From: Deinococcus sp.
GTDB taxonomy: Bacteria; Deinococcota; Deinococci; Deinococcales; Deinococcaceae
Direction: 5' to 3'
Length of the DNA stretch: 18,898 nt
Assembly (NCBI GenBank): GCA_018260275.1
Contig: JAGLBK010000025.1
Location: forward strand, 1-18,898
Under the pieces are notes generated by a model that saw only the letters and a list, made by a program, of their open reading frames with translations, had not been told where the DNA came from and ran no database searches. Shown in pieces: positions 14,774-18,898 of the stretch; positions within the stretch are counted from its first letter, which is position 1; the number at the start of each line of letters is the position of its first letter. Both the position numbers and the translations under genes were made by a program.

Positions 14774-16126
14774 ATGCTTGATGCCCAGATTCAGCTGCAC
14801 CGCGAGTTCTTGCTGGCTAACGTTCCCAACCAGCGCCTGTTTATAGCCCTGCACCTGCAGCCACAGGAGGCCGCGCGAATCCGTTCGCCCCTTGCGGTCG
14901 CTTTCGTGGTCGATACCTCGGGCAGCATGCGCCAGCGTGTCACGCGCCCCACGGGATTTACCGACATGCTCTTCGGAAAAGGAATCAACAAACTGTCCCT
15001 GGTGACCGAGGCCCTGCGCGGCCTGCTGAACTCGGAGCTGCTGATTCCGGATGACCGCCTTTCTCTGACTCAGTTCGACGATGGCGCCAGCGTGCTGGTT
15101 CCGTTCACCTCGGCCAGCGACCATGCCGCGCATGTGGCCGGGGCAGAGGCACTCGAACGGTTCAATGGCGGCACCGAGATGGGTAAAGGAATGCAGGCCG
15201 CCAGGAAAATGCTCGAGCATGAACCCGGACACCGCCGGATGATTCTCTTGACCGACGGGCAAACCGGGAACGAAAAGCTGGTGCTGGAGGAAGCCGCGAG
15301 GCTGGCTGACCTGCAGGTCCCGGTCACGACCGTGGGCGTCGGAAGTGACCTGAATACTGCGCTGCTCACCAGAGTGGCTGACCTGACTCAGGGGCAACCG
15401 ATGGACGTGGTTCCGGACGCAGAAGAACCCCACGCGCCATCGGTGCGGGCCTCCGACCTTCCTGCCGCGATTCTGGGTGACCTGGCCAAGGCAGCCAATG
15501 AAGTCATCAGCAACACCACGCTGACGATGCGTACCCTCAAGGATGTCGTTGTCGAGCGTGTGACCCGCGTCCAACCCACCCAGACTGAGGTGGATATCGC
15601 CCGAACGCCCCTCATGTTGGGCAACCTGGATGCCAGCAGCGGCTCCACCTACGTTATCGAGTTGTCGGTGCCTGCCCGTCCCGCATCACGCATCCGGCTG
15701 GGTCAGCTGCACATTGGCTATCAGGTTCCTGGTCGGGGGGCTCAGGCGATAACCCAGCTGCCGCCCATTGACGTGGTGGTGGAATTTACAGCGGATGACC
15801 AGGCTGCGGCGCAGGTACGTCCCGAGGTGATGCGCTGGGTCCAGCAGCGTAATGTCGAGGGATTGATTGTTCAGGCCACCCGTCAGATGGCCAGCGATCC
15901 ACAGCAGGCACACGAGTCGTTGCAGGTGGCCCGCCAGATGACCGAGCGCCTGGGAAATACCACTATGACGCGGGTGATTGACCAGGCCATGGGAGAGTTG
16001 AACTCGGGCCGGAAAATCAGCAGCGGGACAGCCAAAACCCTCCAGATGGGGGCCAAGACCCAGACGCTGCAGGCTGGAGATAAGCTGCCCAATGACGATG
16101 ACATCCGGCGCATGACTGGGGCGTAG
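14774..16126 (+). CDS. Stand-alone VWA-domain protein with intact MIDAS motif
   Basis: A 450-residue protein without signal peptide or membrane segment, so cytoplasmic. The von Willebrand factor A domain spans about 40-215. The metal-ion-dependent adhesion site is complete: DTSGSM with Asp47, Ser49 and Ser51, Thr134 (GGTEMGKG) and Asp161 (LLTDGQ). The C-terminal part (about 230-450) is beta-rich, then helical, ending in a polar tail with no recognised domain. Such proteins bind partner proteins through Mg, often with MoxR ATPases or in stress responses, but no partner gene is adjacent. GAGG about 9 bases before ATG supports the start. A TAGTAT box at 14740-14745 could be a -10 element without a convincing -35. 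Specific role unknown. Confidence 0.88.
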   Translation: MLDAQIQLHREFLLANVPNQRLFIALHLQPQEAARIRSPLAVAFVVDTSGSMRQRVTRPTGFTDMLFGKGINKLSLVTEALRGLLNSELLIPDDRLSLTQFDDGASVLVPFTSASDHAAHVAGAEALERFNGGTEMGKGMQAARKMLEHEPGHRRMILLTDGQTGNEKLVLEEAARLADLQVPVTTVGVGSDLNTALLTRVADLTQGQPMDVVPDAEEPHAPSVRASDLPAAILGDLAKAANEVISNTTLTMRTLKDVVVERVTRVQPTQTEVDIARTPLMLGNLDASSGSTYVIELSVPARPASRIRLGQLHIGYQVPGRGAQAITQLPPIDVVVEFTADDQAAAQVRPEVMRWVQQRNVEGLIVQATRQMASDPQQAHESLQVARQMTERLGNTTMTRVIDQAMGELNSGRKISSGTAKTLQMGAKTQTLQAGDKLPNDDDIRRMTGA

Positions 16127-16321
16127 AAGACTGAAGGCTTTCGCAGGTCGGACATATTTGCGTTCTCTAGATTCAACCAGCGAGAGTGGGGAAGAGGGAA
16201 AGCCTGCTCCACACTCGGAAGATGGGACCGACAGGGTGTGAAGGCTGAGCAGGACGGGAGAGTCATGCGCAGAGACGCGAACGGGATGTCTCCACCGACC
16301 GCCGTTCTTGTTGCGATACAC

Positions 16322-16361
16322 GAGGAGAATGCCCCTTGGTGGCGGCATTCTCCTCTTTTTT
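16322..16361 (+). terminator. Intrinsic terminator downstream of the VWA gene
   Basis: A perfect 12-bp stem (GAGGAGAATGCC at 16322-16333 paired with GGCATTCTCCTC at 16344-16355) with a 10-base loop is followed by TTTTTT (16356-16361). It lies in the 261-base gap between the convergent VWA and phosphoesterase genes. The rest of that gap holds no convincing gene. Confidence 0.93.
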
Positions 16362-16387
16362 ATCAGGCCGTCAGATCCGGCCTACTC

Positions 16388-18898
16388 TCAATCGTCGTCT
16401 TTGGTCTGGCTGGCCGCCGTACCCTGGGGGCCGGTGCGGTGCAAGGCGGTTTTAGGCTCCGGCATCCGCACGTTGCGCCCCTTGACCGCGTGCCAGACGA
16501 TTTCGTTGAACAGGCGGTCGTCAATCTGGTCTTCGCGGCTGAAGTTCATCCTGTTAGAGAGTTTCTGGCCGTACGCCCCCAGCGCGTTCACCTGATCGAG
16601 CGGCTGGGTAGGTTTACGCGCGGTGAAGGGCGTCAGGTCGGGCTTGTCCTGGAAAGCCGCGATCATCGGGGTGGCGGCGGCGTCGAACTGCGTCATGGCG
16701 GGCAGGCCCAGAATCAGTTCCATGGTCCGCAGCATAGATACCGTGCTGTACCGGGTATGGTCTATCACGCCGCGCCTGTTGTAGGCGCTGATGCCGTACG
16801 CCGTGGTGCGGTGGGCATCCACATGGTCGGGGCCGTTCTGGGCATCGTCTTCCAGCACAAATATGGCGGTGTCTTTCCAGTAGGGGCTGTGCGACACGGC
16901 TTCGACCAGCTGGCCCACCGCGTAGTCGTTGTCGGCCACATACGCCTGGGGCGTCGGTGCGCCCTTTTTAGTGCCCGCGGTGTGATCACTGGGAAAGCGC
17001 ACCACCGACAGCTGGGGCAGCTGGCCGTTTTTCACGTAGCCGTCAAACTCGGTCTTCCAGGCCTGAAAGCGCACCTGGTCGGAAATGCTCATGTCGAAGG
17101 ACGGAAAGGTGGGCGACAGGTGACCTTCCAGCGAGGTCGCAAAAGGCGCGGGCTTGATGTTGGGGGCCTTGGTGGAAAAGTCCGCGAACTCGCCGTAAGA
17201 GCGGTAGCTGATGCCCGCCCGCTTGGCAAAGTCGAACAGGTAGCCCGCGGTCGGCGCGGGGGCATCGGAGCCGCCTTCAAAGTCGTACGGACGGTTGCGG
17301 CCAGAGTAATTGGCGGGCCAGTTCTTCTGGGTGTATTCGGTCGCCACGCCGCCCATCGTCCAGTTGTGGCCGTCGGCGCTGACCTCGGCGTCGGCATAGA
17401 AATGGTCGAACAGCCCGAACGTCTGGGCGATGGCGTGCAGATTCGGCGTTATCTTCTGCCCGAAAAGCACCAGGCGCGGGTCGCCGTTGCCGCCCTTGAG
17501 GTCGCCCAGAACCTGGTCGTAGGTGCGGTTTTCCTTGATGATGTAGATGACGTGCTTGATGGGCGAGGGGTCGCCTACCCGGCGCGGAATGGCGTGCGGT
17601 GTAGTGTTCGCTGCGCCGCGTACCAGCAGGCCGGTGCCTTCGTTAAAGCCGTTGTTTTTGACCACCTGCTGCGTCAGGCCGCTCAGGGCGGCGGTATCCG
17701 GCAGGGCAAAGGTCTGCACCGTTCCGCGGGCCATGCTGGCGATGTACTGCTCGGTCGGGCTGGGGCGCGTGGGCACCGGGCCGTCCGGGTTGGGGCCAGC
17801 GCCCAGACCCTTCATGTTGGCGACATACACGTATTTGCCGTCCTGGCTGGTGGTGACCACGCTGGGAAACCAGGCGGTCGGAACCAGGCCGCGCACCTTG
17901 AGGCTGGCCGTGTCTACCAGGGCAATGTCGTTGTTGCCCGCATTGGCGACCAGCAGCGTCGCGCCGTCGGGGGTCACGCTCACCGAGTCGGGCATACTGC
18001 CGAATGGGGCACCAGCGTAAGGCCGCAGGGCGACTTCGGCGCGGACTTTATGGGTGGCGGTATCGATCACGCTCACGGTGTCGCTGTTGGCATTGGCGAC
18101 ATACAGCGTCTTGCCGCTGGGCGCGAGGGTCAGGCCGCTGGGGTGATCGCCCACCTTAATGCGGGCTTTTTCGCTCAGGCTGGCGGTATCGATGACGCTG
18201 ACGGCCCGGCCATTCCACAGGCTGACATAGAGCGCCGCGCCGTCGCTGGACTGGGTCATCTGCACCGGCAAATCGCCGATGCCAGCAGTGCCCGCCGGTT
18301 CGCCCAGTTTGACGGTACGCACACCGGGCTTGGCTGGGTCGCTGCTCAAGTCAATGGCGGCCACCGCGTTGCCCAGGTTGAGGGCGGCGTAGAGCGTCTT
18401 GCCGTCGGGCGAGATGCTCAGACCAGCAGGATAACTGGGCGTCTTGCCGTCGGCCAGCATAATGGCGCTGCCTTCGGTGAGGCGGCCCTGGGCCGGGTCC
18501 AAGCTGTAAGTCCGGATTTTGTTGTTACCGCCCGCCGAGGCGTACAGCGTCTTGCCGTCGGGACTCCAGATCACGCCCATGTACAGCGCTTCGGGGGCAT
18601 TGTACGGAATGGTCTGCACCACCTTGCGGGTGGCGGTATCGAACAGGGTCAGGCTCTGTACGCCCTGGCCGTCATTGCTTACCGCCAGGTAGCGCCCGGC
18701 GGGATTCAGGGCCATCCCCATCGGACGGTCGCCGACTTCCACGCTCAGGCCATGCGGCGTCAGCGTCCAGTGGTTCGGGGTGATACCCGTGCCGTTTTGC
18801 TGCGGCCCGATGGCCCCGAAAAACTGACTGTTGACCGCGTAGGCACCGCCCAGGCTGAGCAGCGTACCGAGGAGTAGCCCGCGAAGATTCTTTTTCAT
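16388..18898 (-). CDS. Secreted YVTN beta-propeller/phosphoesterase (alkaline phosphatase superfamily) fusion
   Basis: An 836-residue protein whose ATG is the last codon of the window; MKK plus a hydrophobic stretch ending AYA near residue 21 looks like a complete signal peptide, so this start is probably real although its promoter is outside. Residues about 50-365 contain seven YVTN/YncE-type repeats (for example GLTLAPSGKTLYVANANSDTV), which fits a seven-bladed propeller. Residues about 450-790 form a phospholipase C/acid phosphatase-like domain: ENRTYD (Glu456, Asn457, Thr459) holds the expected nucleophile region, and LEDDAQNGPDHVDAHRT (682-698) supplies Asp684, Asp685, His692 and His696 as likely metal ligands. 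It should hydrolyse a phosphate ester outside the cytoplasm. Such bifunctional YncE/phosphatase proteins are known in databases without a firm substrate. It seems unrelated to the sugar cluster. Confidence 0.9.
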   Translation of the reverse strand: MKKNLRGLLLGTLLSLGGAYAVNSQFFGAIGPQQNGTGITPNHWTLTPHGLSVEVGDRPMGMALNPAGRYLAVSNDGQGVQSLTLFDTATRKVVQTIPYNAPEALYMGVIWSPDGKTLYASAGGNNKIRTYSLDPAQGRLTEGSAIMLADGKTPSYPAGLSISPDGKTLYAALNLGNAVAAIDLSSDPAKPGVRTVKLGEPAGTAGIGDLPVQMTQSSDGAALYVSLWNGRAVSVIDTASLSEKARIKVGDHPSGLTLAPSGKTLYVANANSDTVSVIDTATHKVRAEVALRPYAGAPFGSMPDSVSVTPDGATLLVANAGNNDIALVDTASLKVRGLVPTAWFPSVVTTSQDGKYVYVANMKGLGAGPNPDGPVPTRPSPTEQYIASMARGTVQTFALPDTAALSGLTQQVVKNNGFNEGTGLLVRGAANTTPHAIPRRVGDPSPIKHVIYIIKENRTYDQVLGDLKGGNGDPRLVLFGQKITPNLHAIAQTFGLFDHFYADAEVSADGHNWTMGGVATEYTQKNWPANYSGRNRPYDFEGGSDAPAPTAGYLFDFAKRAGISYRSYGEFADFSTKAPNIKPAPFATSLEGHLSPTFPSFDMSISDQVRFQAWKTEFDGYVKNGQLPQLSVVRFPSDHTAGTKKGAPTPQAYVADNDYAVGQLVEAVSHSPYWKDTAIFVLEDDAQNGPDHVDAHRTTAYGISAYNRRGVIDHTRYSTVSMLRTMELILGLPAMTQFDAAATPMIAAFQDKPDLTPFTARKPTQPLDQVNALGAYGQKLSNRMNFSREDQIDDRLFNEIVWHAVKGRNVRMPEPKTALHRTGPQGTAASQTKDDD

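Noticed and set aside
14612..15574. 320-codon minus-strand frame opposite the VWA gene
   Set aside because: Covers the MIDAS-coding part in antisense and has no recognisable protein features.
16272..16292. GAGAC/GTCTC inverted repeat near the VWA terminator
   Set aside because: Only five-base arms with an 11-base gap in a region between convergent genes; best explained by chance.
16367..16383. GGCCG/CGGCC stem just past the phosphoesterase stop as a minus-strand terminator
   Set aside because: The stem is only 5 bp and on the minus strand it is followed by an A tract instead of T residues.
16238..18877. Very long plus-strand open frame (879 codons) opposite the phosphoesterase gene
   Set aside because: It is antisense to a gene with clear domains and signal peptide, runs across the terminator at 16322-16361, and has no recognisable domain; stop codons are simply rare in this antisense frame of GC-rich DNA.

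Overview
The window is a moderately GC-rich bacterial chromosome segment with tight operons, many 4-base start/stop overlaps and Shine-Dalgarno led genes. Gene content and style suggest a Deinococcus-like bacterium. That is an inference from overall impression, because no rRNA or marker gene is present. I see no tRNA, rRNA, CRISPR array, insertion sequence or phage gene.

Layout. Positions 1-3269 (minus strand) hold an operon read right to left: a GntR/FCD regulator, a GabD-type semialdehyde dehydrogenase and a pita-bread (M24-like) protein whose usual metal ligands are mostly replaced. It ends in an intrinsic terminator at 1-33. A divergent control region (3270-3403) contains facing promoter elements and a perfect palindrome. 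From 3404 to 11822 (plus strand) runs an almost gapless operon: sugar-binding protein, two ABC permeases, an L-fucose-isomerase-like protein, a PfkB kinase, a class I LacD/YihT-type aldolase and a GH31 alpha-glycosidase. An AEC-family transporter follows (11897-12811) and closes with a strong terminator (12900-12940). Next come a second, aromatic-type aldehyde dehydrogenase (minus), a stand-alone VWA-domain protein (plus) with its own terminator, and a secreted beta-propeller/phosphoesterase fusion (minus) that starts at the right edge.

How the genes fit together. The divergent operons encode every step of a glycoside-to-ketose-1-phosphate route: import by ABC permeases, release of the sugar by GH31, aldose to ketose, phosphorylation, retro-aldol cleavage to DHAP plus a three-carbon aldehyde, oxidation of that aldehyde by a GabD-like enzyme with the anion-binding Arg/Arg/Ser set, and export of the acid, perhaps by the AEC carrier. 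This is the logic of sulfoglycolysis: sulfoquinovose to sulfofructose, sulfofructose-1-phosphate, DHAP and sulfolactaldehyde, then sulfolactate. It resembles the sulfo-EMP variants that use a fucose-isomerase-like enzyme instead of YihS. The sulfosugar assignment is an inference. The GH31 protein lies nearer the YicI-like branch and lacks the visible R-x-x-W sulfonate motif of E. coli YihQ, so the true substrate could be another C6-modified sugar, or sulfonate may be recognised by a different loop. No ABC ATPase is encoded here, so a shared one elsewhere is expected.
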